From: Pseudomonas viridiflava
GTDB taxonomy: Bacteria; Pseudomonadota; Gammaproteobacteria; Pseudomonadales; Pseudomonadaceae
Assembly: GCF_900580865.1 (NCBI RefSeq)
Contig: NZ_UTBZ01000026.1
Span: 62,001-126,000, forward strand
Length of the DNA stretch: 64,000 nucleotides
Direction: 5' to 3'
Of the stretch, positions 42,403 to 53,356 are shown piece after piece. How positions within the stretch are numbered: position 1 is the first letter of the stretch; each line of letters opens with the position of its first letter. The notes beneath the pieces are model-generated. The model saw only the letters and a list, made by a program, of their open reading frames with translations, did no database searches and had not been told where the DNA came from. The translations under genes and the position numbers were made by a program.

Positions 42403-43422
42403 TCAGCGGTATTCGGTGAACACGCCGGACAACGGTGCGGTCGATTCGCGCAAGACAATACTCGGGGTCACGATTCGCTGATCAGTGCCCAGATTCGGCG
42501 AAGCAATCCGTCGCAGCAACACCTCGGCGGCCATCTCACCCAGTTGCAGGATCGACTGCCCGACCGTGGTGAGTGCCGGATACACGTAACGACTCATCTG
42601 GATATCGTCGAAGCCGATCACCGACAGCTCGCTCGGTACGCGGACATTTCGTTCCGCCGCCGCACGCAGCACCCCGATACCGATCATGTCGTTACCGGCG
42701 AAGATCGCGCTCGGCGGATTGTTTGCCAAGAGCATCGCCGCCGCGTTGTAACCGCCGGTACTAGTGAAATCACTTTCCAGCATGCGCTCCTGGCGGACCT
42801 CAACGCCCGCCTCCTTCAGTGCCCGGCAATATCCCGCCAGACGCATCTGCGCCACGCTGGTACTGGCCGGACCGCCAATAGTGGCAATGTCGCGGTGACC
42901 CAATTCCAGCAAGTGCCGGGTGGCGAGGTAAGCGCCATATTCGTGATCGATGCGCACCAAATCGGCATCGACGCCGTCCAGACCTCGGTCGACGATGACC
43001 ATCGGCGTTTTCACGCCAGCCAGCCCTTGCGCCAGACCGCTGTCACCACCCGCGGAAGCAACGATCAGACCGTCGATGCGCTTCTCCAGCAATACGCGCA
43101 AATAGCTACGCTGCTTGTCGGGGTTGTCGTCGGAGTTGCAAAGGATCACGCAGTAGCCATTACGCTCGCAGTAATCCTCGATGCCCCGCGCCAGTTCCGC
43201 GAAGTACGGGTTGAGACTGTTCGGCACCAGCAGGCCGATGGTTGCAGTGGTCTTGGCCTTCAGCGAACGCGCCACCGCACTCGGCACATAGTCGAGGCTC
43301 TTGATCGCCGCCTCGACTTTCAGCCGCACTTCCTGACTGACCGGCCGGGTGTTGTTCACCACGTGCGACACCGTCGTGTAGGAAATCCCCGCGAGGGCTG
43401 CCACGTCCTTGATCGTTGCCAT
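42403..43422 (-). CDS. rbsR: LacI-family ribose repressor
   Basis: 339 residues. N-terminal helix-turn-helix MATIKDVAALAGISYTTVSH with hinge helix PSAVARSLKA, then a periplasmic-binding-like ligand domain. Encoded within the operon between rbsC and rbsK, so it is autoregulated. Its likely operators lie upstream of rbsB. Confidence 0.94.
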   Translation of the reverse strand: MATIKDVAALAGISYTTVSHVVNNTRPVSQEVRLKVEAAIKSLDYVPSAVARSLKAKTTATIGLLVPNSLNPYFAELARGIEDYCERNGYCVILCNSDDNPDKQRSYLRVLLEKRIDGLIVASAGGDSGLAQGLAGVKTPMVIVDRGLDGVDADLVRIDHEYGAYLATRHLLELGHRDIATIGGPASTSVAQMRLAGYCRALKEAGVEVRQERMLESDFTSTGGYNAAAMLLANNPPSAIFAGNDMIGIGVLRAAAERNVRVPSELSVIGFDDIQMSRYVYPALTTVGQSILQLGEMAAEVLLRRIASPNLGTDQRIVTPSIVLRESTAPLSGVFTEYR

Positions 43423-43425
43423 GTC

Positions 43426-44403
43426 TTAGCCCCGGCGACTGGCGCGTTGACTGCGATAAGTGTCGAGCACCACCGCGATCACAATGACGGCGCCGGTGAT
43501 GATACGTTTGGTCGGCTCGGTCGCGCCGATCTGCGCCAGACCCGCCGCCAATACCGAGATGATCAATACGCCAAAGAACGTGCTGATCACCGAACCGCGT
43601 CCGCCCATCAGGCTGGTACCGCCGATCACCACCGCGGCGATCACTTGCAGCTCCAGACCGGAGCCGGCATTCGGGTCAGCAGCTTCCAGACGGGAAATCT
43701 GAAACAGCGCGGCGATGCCGGCCAGCAGGCCCATCAGGCTGAATACCAGAATCTTGTAGGGTTTCGGATTGATCCCCGCCAGACGCACCGCCTCTTCGTT
43801 GGTGCCGATGCCGATCAGGTAGCGACCGAATACGGTGCGGGTCAAAACCGCTTGAGCAATGATGATCACCAGCAAGGCAATGATGAACGATGGCGAGATA
43901 CCGAACGCGATTGGATTCGACAGCCAGGCGAACGAGTCACCGATGTACGCGGTGCGCGATCCGGTCATCTGATACGCCAGACCCCGGGCCATTTCCAGCA
44001 CACCCAGAGAGACGATGAACGATGGAATCCGCCACGCAACAGTGATCGAACCGGTGACGGTACCGGCCAGTGCCGCCACGGCCATGCCGAGCAACGCCGA
44101 CGGCAATACGCCCCAACCCCAACCGAGAATGGCGACGCTGACCGTCGAAGCGGCCAGTGCCAGTACCGAACCCACCGAAAGGTCGATGCCGCCAATGATC
44201 AACACGAAGGTCATGCCGACGGCCAGCACCATCAGGTCAGGAATCTGGTTGGCCAACGTACTGAAGGTGTTATACGACAGAAAGTGGCTGCTCAAGACCG
44301 AGAACAGCGCAATCATCGCCAGCAAGGCACCGGCCAGGCCCAGATAAGTGCCCAAGCCATAGAAGTTGCCACCACGTTTGCCGGCAGGAGATGCAGTTTT
44401 CAT
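43426..44403 (-). CDS. rbsC: Ribose ABC transporter permease
   Basis: 325 residues with eight or more membrane helices and the RbsC-type GGIDLSVGSVLALAA and VVIGGTSLMGGRGS motifs. Overlaps rbsA by four bases. Forms the inner-membrane channel. Confidence 0.95.
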   Translation of the reverse strand: MKTASPAGKRGGNFYGLGTYLGLAGALLAMIALFSVLSSHFLSYNTFSTLANQIPDLMVLAVGMTFVLIIGGIDLSVGSVLALAASTVSVAILGWGWGVLPSALLGMAVAALAGTVTGSITVAWRIPSFIVSLGVLEMARGLAYQMTGSRTAYIGDSFAWLSNPIAFGISPSFIIALLVIIIAQAVLTRTVFGRYLIGIGTNEEAVRLAGINPKPYKILVFSLMGLLAGIAALFQISRLEAADPNAGSGLELQVIAAVVIGGTSLMGGRGSVISTFFGVLIISVLAAGLAQIGATEPTKRIITGAVIVIAVVLDTYRSQRASRRG

Positions 44404-45953
44404 GGGAGATCCCTAGGCGCTGCTTCATTGAGCAACGCATCACGTTTTTGGTAGCCGGCGAACGCGGCGGCAAGCAAATCATCCTGGGTCCAGCTGTCGC
44501 GCTCGAAGGTGTCGATCAACCGCCCTGCCGACAGCACGCCGATCCGGTCGCAGATCAGCATCAGCTCACGCAGGTCACTGGACACCACCACCAGCGCTTT
44601 GCCCTGGCGCGTCAGCTCGCCGAGCAGGGCATAAATGTCGAACTTGGCGCCGACGTCGATGCCGCGGGTCGGTTCGTCGAACAGCAGCACCGAACAGTCA
44701 CGTTCCAGCCAGCGGCCAATCACGACCTTCTGCTGGTTGCCGCCGGACAGTTCTGATACCAGCTGTGTCGGACTTGAACTGCGGATGCGCATGGCGTCGA
44801 TCTGACGCTGCGCCAGAGCGATCTCGTCGCCATTGTTGACGACACCGCCACTGGAAATTTCCGGCATGTTGCCGAGCGCGATGTTGGCGCTGATCGACTG
44901 ACTCAACAGCAGTCCTTCACCCTTGCGATCCTCGGTGATCAACGCAATACCGTTGCGCACGGCATCGACCGGCGAGCGCACACTGACGACTTTGGCTGGC
45001 GAGCCAAGTGCAATGCTGCCGCTGTCAGCGGTGTCTGCACCGAATATCAAACGCAGTAATTCCGTGCGCCCTGCCCCAATCAGCCCGGAAATCCCGAAGA
45101 TCTCGCCGGCACGCACTTCGAACGAGACATCGCGCACTTTGTCGGAGCGAGTCAAACCCGTGACAGTCAACACCGGAGCACCGATCTTGCGCGGGCCCAT
45201 GTCGATATGCTCGCCCAGTTCACGACCAACCATCAGCGTAACCAGTTGCTCGCTGTTGTAATTGGCCATCGGCTCGACGCAGACCAGATTGCCGTCACGC
45301 AGCACGGCAATCCGCTGTGCGACGCGGGCCAGTTCTTCGAGACGGTGGGAAATGTAGATGATCGAAACGCCGCGCGCCTGCAAGCGGGTGATCTGCTCAA
45401 AGAGCATTTCGACTTCTCGCGCGGTGAGCATCGCGGTCGGCTCATCGAGAATCAGCACATGGCAATCGCCGATCAGGTTGCGGGCGATTTCGACCATCTG
45501 CTGATGCCCGATACCCAACTCGCCGACCAGCGTATCGGGATCGATCGCGTCGAGGCCGACCTGCGCCATGGCTTCGATCGCGGCTTTGCGCAATTGCTTG
45601 CGGCTGATCCAGCCACCGTTGCTCGGCAGGTTGTCGAGAAACAGGTTTTCCGCGACCGACAGTGTCGGCAACAGATTGAGTTCTTGCATGACCATACGCA
45701 CGCCGAGCTCTTCAGCCTGGGTGCGACTGCCCGGTCGATAGTCCTTGCCGTGGAATTGCATCTGGCCGGTGGTCGGGGTGACCAGTCCGCCAATGATCTT
45801 CGACAGGGTACTTTTGCCGGCACCATTCTCGCCGGTCAGCGCCAGTACTTCACCGCGCATCAGCGTCAGATCGATGCCGGTGAGCACCGGTTGCGCATAG
45901 GTCTTACCGATACCGCTGACCGAGAGGACAGCGTTCGGGGCGGAAACTGACAT
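44400..45953 (-). CDS. rbsA: Ribose ABC transporter ATPase, double cassette
   Basis: 517 residues with two ABC domains: Walker A GENGAGKSTLSK near residue 42 with signature LGIGHQQMVEIAR and Walker B LILDEPTAML; second half with a degenerate Walker A GLIGAGRTELLR and signature LSGGNQQKVVIGRW. This duplication with a weak second site is normal for sugar importers. Confidence 0.96.
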   Translation of the reverse strand: MSVSAPNAVLSVSGIGKTYAQPVLTGIDLTLMRGEVLALTGENGAGKSTLSKIIGGLVTPTTGQMQFHGKDYRPGSRTQAEELGVRMVMQELNLLPTLSVAENLFLDNLPSNGGWISRKQLRKAAIEAMAQVGLDAIDPDTLVGELGIGHQQMVEIARNLIGDCHVLILDEPTAMLTAREVEMLFEQITRLQARGVSIIYISHRLEELARVAQRIAVLRDGNLVCVEPMANYNSEQLVTLMVGRELGEHIDMGPRKIGAPVLTVTGLTRSDKVRDVSFEVRAGEIFGISGLIGAGRTELLRLIFGADTADSGSIALGSPAKVVSVRSPVDAVRNGIALITEDRKGEGLLLSQSISANIALGNMPEISSGGVVNNGDEIALAQRQIDAMRIRSSSPTQLVSELSGGNQQKVVIGRWLERDCSVLLFDEPTRGIDVGAKFDIYALLGELTRQGKALVVVSSDLRELMLICDRIGVLSAGRLIDTFERDSWTQDDLLAAAFAGYQKRDALLNEAAPRDLP

Positions 45954-46009
45954 AAAAACTCTCCATGCGCTCGCCCGGACGGACGAGCGCCGTTGTGTCG
46001 CCAGAAGAC

Positions 46010-46966
46010 TTACTTGGTGACCAGCTCGACCGGTGTTTCGATCACGCCGTTGGCGCCGCTGTCGACTTTCTCACCCTTGATGATTTTCAGCGCGGTTTCG
46101 ATGCCGAACACAGCTTGCTTCGCAGCGAACTGGTCAGCCGTGGCCAGCACGCGGCCATCCTTCAACATTGGCTTGATGGCATTGATGTTGTCATAACCGA
46201 CCACCTGGACCTGACCGGCTTTACCCGCGGCACGTACTGCGGAAACGGCGCCGACGGCCATGCTGTCGTTGCCGGCCAGCAGCGCTTTGACGTCCGGATA
46301 TTCACTGAGGATCGAAGCGGCAACCTTGTTGCCCTTGTCGATTTCCCAGTCACCGGATTGCAGGGAGACGATCTTGATTTGCGCAGCGTCCATCGCATCC
46401 TTGAAGCCAGCGGTACGTTGCTGAGCGTTGGTCGTGGTGGACACGCCTTCAATGATGCCGACTTCGTCACCGGCCTTGAGCTGCTTGGCCAGGTATTCAC
46501 CGACCAGACGCGCGCCTTTACGGTTGTCCGGGCCTACGAAGGGCACGCTGATGTTTTTGCTTTTGACGATGGCCGGATCGAGCTGGTTGTCGATGTTGAT
46601 CACGGTGATGCCGGCATCGACGGCTTTCTTGATCACCGGCACCATGGCCTTGGAATCGGAAGGCGCGATCACCAGCGCGTTGACCTTGGCGAGGATCATT
46701 TGCTCGACGATGCGGGTCTGGCCAGCAGTATCGGTTTCATCCTTGATGCCGTTGGAGATCAGGTCAAAATCGGCGGAGTGTTCTTTCTGGTAGGCCTTGG
46801 CGCCATCTTCCATGGTCAGGAAGAATTCGTTGGCCAGAGACTTCATGACCAGCGCGACTTTAGGTTTTTCGGCGGATTCGGCGAATGCCGAGGAGACAGG
46901 TAGTGCGGCGGCTGTGGCAGCCAGCATAGCGACAGCAAGAAGACGTCCAGCGAATGGCAGCTTCAT
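46010..46966 (-). CDS. rbsB: Periplasmic ribose-binding protein
   Basis: 318 residues with a signal peptide (LLAVAMLAATAAALPVSSAFA). Type I binding fold: VALVMKSLANEFFLTMEDGA, DSKAMVPVIKKAVDAG, LLAGNDSMAVGAV, VVGYDNINAIKP. First gene of the operon, so made in excess. Confidence 0.95.
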   Translation of the reverse strand: MKLPFAGRLLAVAMLAATAAALPVSSAFAESAEKPKVALVMKSLANEFFLTMEDGAKAYQKEHSADFDLISNGIKDETDTAGQTRIVEQMILAKVNALVIAPSDSKAMVPVIKKAVDAGITVINIDNQLDPAIVKSKNISVPFVGPDNRKGARLVGEYLAKQLKAGDEVGIIEGVSTTTNAQQRTAGFKDAMDAAQIKIVSLQSGDWEIDKGNKVAASILSEYPDVKALLAGNDSMAVGAVSAVRAAGKAGQVQVVGYDNINAIKPMLKDGRVLATADQFAAKQAVFGIETALKIIKGEKVDSGANGVIETPVELVTK

Positions 46967-46995
46967 GGGTTCACTCCGATCTTATGATTATTGTG

Positions 46996-47074
46996 AGCAA
47001 CGTTTGCGCTGGCGTAAGCTACATCGCTTTCTTCCGGGCCATACAATGCCGGAAGAGCCGCGCAAACGTTTGCG
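46996..47074. promoter_or_regulatory. Probable RbsR operators upstream of rbsB
   Basis: A perfect LacI-type palindrome CGCAAACGTTTGCG at 47061-47074 and a related, imperfect AGCAACGTTTGCGCT at 46996-47010, about 64 bases apart. The central CG and AAACGTTT core are typical for LacI-family sites, and the only LacI-family gene nearby is rbsR. Confidence 0.75.
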
Positions 47075-47167
47075 TAGACCGAACTATGCGAATCCCGTCG
47101 GCATTTGTCAACAATCAGAAATCGTCATTTGTTGTAGGGCGAATCGTCCGACTCGCCCCTTCGCTGC

Positions 47168-47614
47168 TTATGCCGTGGTGCTGACCAAATTGCCGCTGGT
47201 GGCGCTCTTGGACATTTCCTTGACCAATGCACCCGCCACTTCTGCCATCGCCGCACTGGTTTGCGCGATCTGCCCCTGAATGGACATGACCGCTTGCGAT
47301 TTCGCCTCGGGCGTCGGATAGGTCTTGGCTTGTGCGGCCGCCAGTTGTTGTTGCTGCTCCTGAAGTTGCTTCTGCAATTCCTGCATGCGCTTGAGCAGCA
47401 TCTTGACGGTAACGCTCAGGTTACTGCCGCTTTCAGCCTTGCTGTCTTCTGGTGCAGCACCACCGGTTCTGACCTGATTGCTCTCATCTTTCTCAGTGCC
47501 CAGGGCCTCGGTGGAAGCATCCGCTTCCGCCTCGCTCATTGCATTGATGGTCGCTGCGGTTTTGCCGCCGATCGTGACTGCGCCAGGATTTGAAAAACCG
47601 ACCGTCAGTGACAT
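47168..47614 (-). CDS. FlxA-like coiled-coil protein
   Basis: 148 residues. Acidic, low-complexity first half, then a coiled coil (VKMLLKRMQELQKQLQEQQQ) and an Ala/Ser-rich end, resembling FlxA-like proteins. No signal peptide. Function unknown. Confidence 0.6.
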   Translation of the reverse strand: MSLTVGFSNPGAVTIGGKTAATINAMSEAEADASTEALGTEKDESNQVRTGGAAPEDSKAESGSNLSVTVKMLLKRMQELQKQLQEQQQQLAAAQAKTYPTPEAKSQAVMSIQGQIAQTSAAMAEVAGALVKEMSKSATSGNLVSTTA

Positions 47615-49052
<1,438 letters not shown>

Positions 49053-49246
49053 TTCGCCTTCGCCCGATCAATTCTCGATCGGGCACCCTGCGCACTACTC
49101 GCCCAATGGGCGGGTGGTGCATCACTTACATCGCTCTCGCACTTTTCCCACAAAAAAATCGACACGACCTACACCAAAATCTGAAAACCGCTGTCAGAGG
49201 ATTTTCTTGAATTTTAAGCAGTTGCGAAAATGCTTACAGTTAAATA

Positions 49247-49262
49247 CTGTATGCACGTACAG
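49247..49262. promoter_or_regulatory. LexA (SOS) box upstream of DUF1654-endA
   Basis: CTGTATGCACGTACAG fits CTG-N10-CAG with a near-palindromic middle. It lies 19 bases before the GTG start at 49281, where LexA would block transcription. Confidence 0.8.
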
Positions 49263-49280
49263 CTTAATAAGGATAACCTC

Positions 49281-49520
49281 GTGGCCACCTCCCCAGATGC
49301 TCCTGACGCTTACGAACGCATGGGCATGCGCGTTCAGAAAATCATCAATTCCCCCACTGCCCAAAAAGCCAAAGCCGCACTGATCTTCCGTCTGCCGGAC
49401 GAGCCGATGGACGAGTGGGAGCGCCTGCTTGAGGAAATCGACGAGAACGACAACGTCACCCTCGCCTATCGCGACGACGGTGGCGTGCAGATTTTTTGGG
49501 TTGTACCGAAGGAAGATTGA
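49281..49520 (+). CDS. DUF1654-family protein, SOS-linked
   Basis: 79 residues from GTG 49281, with AAGGA upstream. YERMGMRVQKIINSPTAQKA then LPDEPMDEWERLLEEI and VTLAYRDDGGVQIFW is the DUF1654 pattern, a family found mostly in Pseudomonas. The SOS box points to a role during DNA damage. Four bases separate it from endA. Confidence 0.88.
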   Translation: MATSPDAPDAYERMGMRVQKIINSPTAQKAKAALIFRLPDEPMDEWERLLEEIDENDNVTLAYRDDGGVQIFWVVPKED

Positions 49521-49524
49521 TTCA

Positions 49525-50214
49525 ATGAGTGTCCGCTGTTTTGCTTTGCTGCTTTTGTTCATCGCTATGGGTGCCCAGGCTGGCGCACCCCGCACCTTTA
49601 CCGAAGCCAAGAAGGTCGCTTGGAGGCTTTATGCGCCGCAGTCCACAGAGTTTTATTGCGGGTGCAAATACACCGGCAACAAGGTAGATCTGAAGGCCTG
49701 CGGATACGTACCGCGCAAGAATGCTAAGCGTGCGTCACGTATTGAATGGGAACACATCGTGCCGGCCTGGCAGTTCGGCCATCAGCGTCAGTGCTGGCAG
49801 GAAGGTGGACGCAAGAACTGCACGCGTTACGACCCAAGCTATCAAAAGGCTGAAGCCGATCTGCATAACCTGGTACCGAGTATTGGCGAGGTCAACGGAG
49901 ACCGCAGCAACTTCAGCTACGGCTGGCTGCCGGTGCAATCCGGGCAGTACGGTTCGTGCCTGACCCAGGTTGACTTCAAGGCGAAGAAGGTCATGCCTCG
50001 CCCGTCGATTCGCGGCATGATCGCCCGGACTTACTTCTACATGAGCAAGCAATACGGCTTGCGTCTGTCGAAACAGGATCGGCAATTGTACGAAGCATGG
50101 GACAAGACCTACCCGGTGCAGGACTGGGAGCGTCAACGCAATCAAAGCGTGGCGTGCGTGATGGGGCGCGGCAATGAATTTGTCGGCCCGGTGAATATGA
50201 AAGCCTGCGGCTGA
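49525..50214 (+). CDS. endA: Endonuclease I
   Basis: 229 residues with a signal peptide (ALLLLFIAMGAQA). The His-Asn nuclease core is EWEHIVPAWQFG near 75 and ADLHNLVPSIGEVNGDRSN near 115; several cysteines fit a periplasmic fold. Degrades double-stranded DNA in the periplasm. Ordinary endA is not known to me as SOS-controlled, so the linkage here is of interest. Confidence 0.92.
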   Translation: MSVRCFALLLLFIAMGAQAGAPRTFTEAKKVAWRLYAPQSTEFYCGCKYTGNKVDLKACGYVPRKNAKRASRIEWEHIVPAWQFGHQRQCWQEGGRKNCTRYDPSYQKAEADLHNLVPSIGEVNGDRSNFSYGWLPVQSGQYGSCLTQVDFKAKKVMPRPSIRGMIARTYFYMSKQYGLRLSKQDRQLYEAWDKTYPVQDWERQRNQSVACVMGRGNEFVGPVNMKACG

Positions 50215-50230
50215 TCAAGCACCTAAAAGA

Positions 50231-50264
50231 AAAGGCCTCGAACGTCATGTCCGAGGCCTTTTTT
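50231..50264 (+). terminator. Bidirectional terminator between endA and the SIP gene
   Basis: Arms AAAGGCCTCG and CGAGGCCTTT with a ten-base loop region, T-run after and A-run before. Confidence 0.88.
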
Positions 50265-50268
50265 GTGG

Positions 50269-51171
50269 CTAGCTGCCCGCCTTGTTGTAACGCCAGTAGC
50301 CCATCAGGTTGAGCGACTCCCGCGCGATTCCGCACTCTTTGATCAGGTACCTGCGCAGACTCATCACCGCAGCGCTTTCTCCAGCGATCCAGCCATAGAA
50401 ACCCTCACTGGCTGTCTCGGCTATTTCCCAAAGAATCTCTTTGTCGATATCGACCTCGGCCAACTCGACAGCCTGGCCGATGGATGAGGCATGAAGGGGT
50501 GGAACGGCTTTCCGTACCGCCGCCACCATCAACGTACCGGCGCTGGCTTGATCCCGGATCAGCCACTGCACCGTCAGCCCGGGCCAATCGGGAACTGCCA
50601 GCATATCCTCAACACTGTCGACTTCGAAAAACGCCTGTGTCAGGGGCGGCTCGGCCATAGCGGCCAACTCATCGAGAATGCCCATGGCCGCCGGTAGCGC
50701 CGTGCCGTCGGCGACCAACAGAACCTGCTTGAGAGCCTGCGGCGGCTTCCATTCGAATCCTCCGGCGTCCCGCGCTGAAAAGCGGCGATCCGGAGCGAGA
50801 ATCTGCATCGAATCACCGGGGTGCGCCCGAAGCGCCCAACGCGAAGCCGGTCCGGTTTCACCGTGCAGGACGAAATCGATATCCACTTCGCCTTGTTCGG
50901 CCCGCAAATGGCGAATGGTGTAAGTGCGCATCGCCGGACGTCGATCGGCAATCATTGCCTTGAAGCGGGCGTACCAACCCTCGCCCTGAGCCAGCCTGGC
51001 AGGCGAACCATCAGCCGCAGGAAAAAACAGTTTCACCCTTTGATCCGGCGCCCAGGTGGCCATTTCTTTAACAGCAGGACTGGCCAGCGTGATCCGCATC
51101 ATGTGCGGGCTGAGTACGGTTTTGCGATGCAGGATGACGTCGAACAGCTTGTAAGGATTGGCGGAGGCCAT
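50269..51171 (-). CDS. Siderophore-interacting FAD reductase
   Basis: 300 residues from ATG 51171 (MASANPYKLF). FAD-binding RTYTIRHL near 95, NAD(P)H domain with LLVADGTALPAAMGIL near 160 and the SIP C-terminal pattern FYGWIAGESAAVMSLRRYL and LNLMGYWR. Releases iron from ferric siderophores by reduction in the cytoplasm. No iron-regulator box was identified. Confidence 0.88.
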   Translation of the reverse strand: MASANPYKLFDVILHRKTVLSPHMMRITLASPAVKEMATWAPDQRVKLFFPAADGSPARLAQGEGWYARFKAMIADRRPAMRTYTIRHLRAEQGEVDIDFVLHGETGPASRWALRAHPGDSMQILAPDRRFSARDAGGFEWKPPQALKQVLLVADGTALPAAMGILDELAAMAEPPLTQAFFEVDSVEDMLAVPDWPGLTVQWLIRDQASAGTLMVAAVRKAVPPLHASSIGQAVELAEVDIDKEILWEIAETASEGFYGWIAGESAAVMSLRRYLIKECGIARESLNLMGYWRYNKAGS

Positions 51172-51258
51172 GCGGAGCTCCTTCGGAAAATCGTGACTGA
51201 CTCGTATAAGACGAGCCACATCCGAGGTCCTTTAGGTCGCTCCGCTGAAACGCAACGT

Positions 51259-51627
51259 TTACGGCGTGAGCGGGTGCTCGATCACCACCGATTCAATATT
51301 CTGCTTCTTGGCTTTCACCAGAGCGGCATCCACTTGTACTTTTCGGGCTTCAGCTTCGGCTTGCGAGTTGAAAGGACCGATCAGAATTCGTGCTTTGCCA
51401 CTGCTGTCCTTGATCACCGTAGGTACGAAAGCGTGCTCGATCAACCAGCCGCTAAGGTCGCTGACAGCCTGCGGGGTTTCGCCGCGCACTTCGAGATCCC
51501 ATTGTGGTGCAGCGGCCGCAGCCGGCGCCGTCACTACAGCCGATTGTGGTTTTGCTGCGTCTGCATTCTTGCCTTCACCACACCCAGTCAATACCAGTGC
51601 CGCGACCAACCAAACCAATTTGCGCAC
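51259..51627 (-). CDS. SPOR-domain lipoprotein
   Basis: 122 residues. Lipoprotein signal with LTGC lipobox, Ala-rich linker, then a SPOR domain (ARILIGPFNSQAEAEARK, VVIEHPL). SPOR domains bind denuded septal peptidoglycan. Its exact partner is unknown. Confidence 0.82.
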   Translation of the reverse strand: MRKLVWLVAALVLTGCGEGKNADAAKPQSAVVTAPAAAAAPQWDLEVRGETPQAVSDLSGWLIEHAFVPTVIKDSSGKARILIGPFNSQAEAEARKVQVDAALVKAKKQNIESVVIEHPLTP

Positions 51628-51877
51628 AACGCTTTCCTCGAAATTCTCAAAGCCGCGATCTTATCATTCATAAATACTTCGCGAGGCCCGCAAAATGGGC
51701 ACAAAACAACGAGATTGATGGTTGCAGCCTCTGTATAGTTACGCCCTGGGAATTAATGCCGCTTCTGCGCGTCAGAAAGAGGCACCCAAACCGTGAGACT
51801 TCGCACTAATCTATACGTACCACCGACCTCTGCACTGTCTGAATCAGGTGCCCTACAAAGCAATCAAGGAGAAGACC

Positions 51878-52072
51878 ATGCTGATACTCACCCGCAAAGT
51901 CGGTGAAAGCATAAACATCGGTGATGACATCACTATCACCATTCTGGGCGTAAGCGGCCAACAGGTCCGCATTGGCATCAACGCTCCGAAAAACGTTGCC
52001 GTGCACCGTGAAGAGATTTACCAGCGCATTCAGGCTGGCCTGACCGCCCCGGACAAGCCACAAACTCCCTGA
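51878..52072 (+). CDS. rsmE: CsrA-family RNA-binding regulator RsmE
   Basis: 64 residues. [20 protein letters not shown] and [13 protein letters not shown] are CsrA hallmarks; the [11 protein letters not shown] tail and 64-residue length match RsmE rather than RsmA. It binds GGA motifs in mRNA leaders; AAGGAG before the start could allow self-control. Part of the Gac/Rsm system. Confidence 0.93.
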   Translation: MLILTRKVGESINIGDDITITILGVSGQQVRIGINAPKNVAVHREEIYQRIQAGLTAPDKPQTP

Positions 52073-52283
52073 GCCGCCTCGCAGTCAGTAGCCAGTCCGT
52101 TTACCTCGTGGAATGACTGGCTAGAGATTCACGCGCCGTTTTGCCATCCGCTCCCCACTTCGCTGGGTACGGCGCCTGACACGCCCCCTCCCCTTCACGC
52201 ATCCCCTCTTGCTGCCGGATACTACCTGCCATCCCCCAGGCTGGCTGTCGGACGTTTCCGATAGAGCGCAGAGAATTCGCCCT

Positions 52284-52739
52284 CTAGCTGAATGTCACGC
52301 CACGCGCCATGCCTGTGGCCGCCACCATCATCAGTAGCAGCAACAACGCCTCGACATGACTGATTCGCGCGTACAGTTTTGCGCGTCCGGTGTCGATTGC
52401 TGCGCCACGTGCGGACGCGATCCGCCACTTGATCAACGTGATCATCGGGGCGAGCTCTACAATAAGGATCAGCACAAACAGCGTCATCTTCAGATGAAAC
52501 AGTGGCTGATGAAGGTAATAGTCAGTGCCCTTTTCAAAGCCACCAAACGCCCGCATTCCACCTGTCACCAGCAGAATCAACGCAGAAATACCCCATAGAT
52601 TATCGGCGAGCAAAACGCGCCTTGCCTCACCTGCGCCAGCAGCAAGGCGGCTGAATGCCGTCCCTCGAGTCAGAACCGCCCAAAAGCCCAGGGCAAAAGC
52701 CAGTAGATGAATAGCTGCAAGAAACCAATGAACCAGCAT
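52284..52739 (-). CDS. DUF2214-family membrane protein
   Basis: 151 residues from ATG 52739 with four membrane helices (WFLAAIHLLAFALGFWAVL, ISALILLVTGGM, MTLFVLILIVELAPMITL, ALLLLLMMVAATGMA). DUF2214 proteins are of unknown function. The start follows GGGTGTGTC; a longer reading upstream lacks protein-like sequence. Confidence 0.8.
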   Translation of the reverse strand: MLVHWFLAAIHLLAFALGFWAVLTRGTAFSRLAAGAGEARRVLLADNLWGISALILLVTGGMRAFGGFEKGTDYYLHQPLFHLKMTLFVLILIVELAPMITLIKWRIASARGAAIDTGRAKLYARISHVEALLLLLMMVAATGMARGVTFS

Positions 52740-53300
52740 CGACACACCCCCATCAAGATGAGTTGAAAATCGGCCAGTCAGTAGTAGTCGAAAAAGCAGG
52801 GATTTGCTTGCGGCGCAATCGCCGGGCGCGATGAGGCATTGCGAGGAGAACTTGAAACAGCAGATGCCAAATCGCAGGCAAAAAAAATCCCAAGCAGCTG
52901 ATGGAAGCTTGGGATTTAAAAATGCATAAACCGTGGTGGTGAACGCGGGGCGGATGTTACTTAATTCCACCAACAGTAACAACGTTTTTTTGATAACCGG
53001 CTGGTTAGTAACACTCGTAACCTGTTCAATATCCACACTTTTTCAAAGGGCGATGGCGACGAACGGTGAATCGTCAGCCAACTGCCTGACCCGACGACGC
53101 AGAAATTTGATCGTGGGTGGGGAGACGCCAAAGACTTGCGCACGCCATTCAGCAAGGACCGCAAAACGATGAAATACGACTCGCTGTGGATCAACACGCC
53201 TCGCATGGAATTTCGAATGCCCTGAGATCGACTAAACGCAAAGACCAGCTGGCGCCCTGAGGAGGGTTTTGCAAAAGCTTTGCAAATCGCAGACAACAAA
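52740..53300. other. Gene-poor stretch before tRNA-Val
   Basis: About 560 bases with no convincing gene. A CAAGCTTCCATCAG.. / CCAAGCAGCTGATGGAAGCTTGGG-type hairpin near 52890-52915 (arms CCCAAGC and GCTTGGG) may be a terminator of unknown use. Confidence 0.4.
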
Positions 53301-53327
53301 AAAGGGCCCACCTTTCGGTGAGCCCTT
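53296..53327 (-). terminator. Terminator of tRNA-Val(GAC)
   Basis: Minus strand arms AAGGGCTCACC and GGTGGGCCCTT (one mismatch), followed by TTTTTTGTT, about 30 bases after the tRNA 3' end. Confidence 0.8.
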
Positions 53328-53356
53328 CTAGACCGCCCAGCAGAGCGGATTTTGTT

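Noticed and set aside
41668..44454. 928-codon open frame opposite rbsK, rbsR and rbsC
   Set aside because: His/Arg/Gln-rich shadow with no known domain; the opposite strand holds three well-defined genes.
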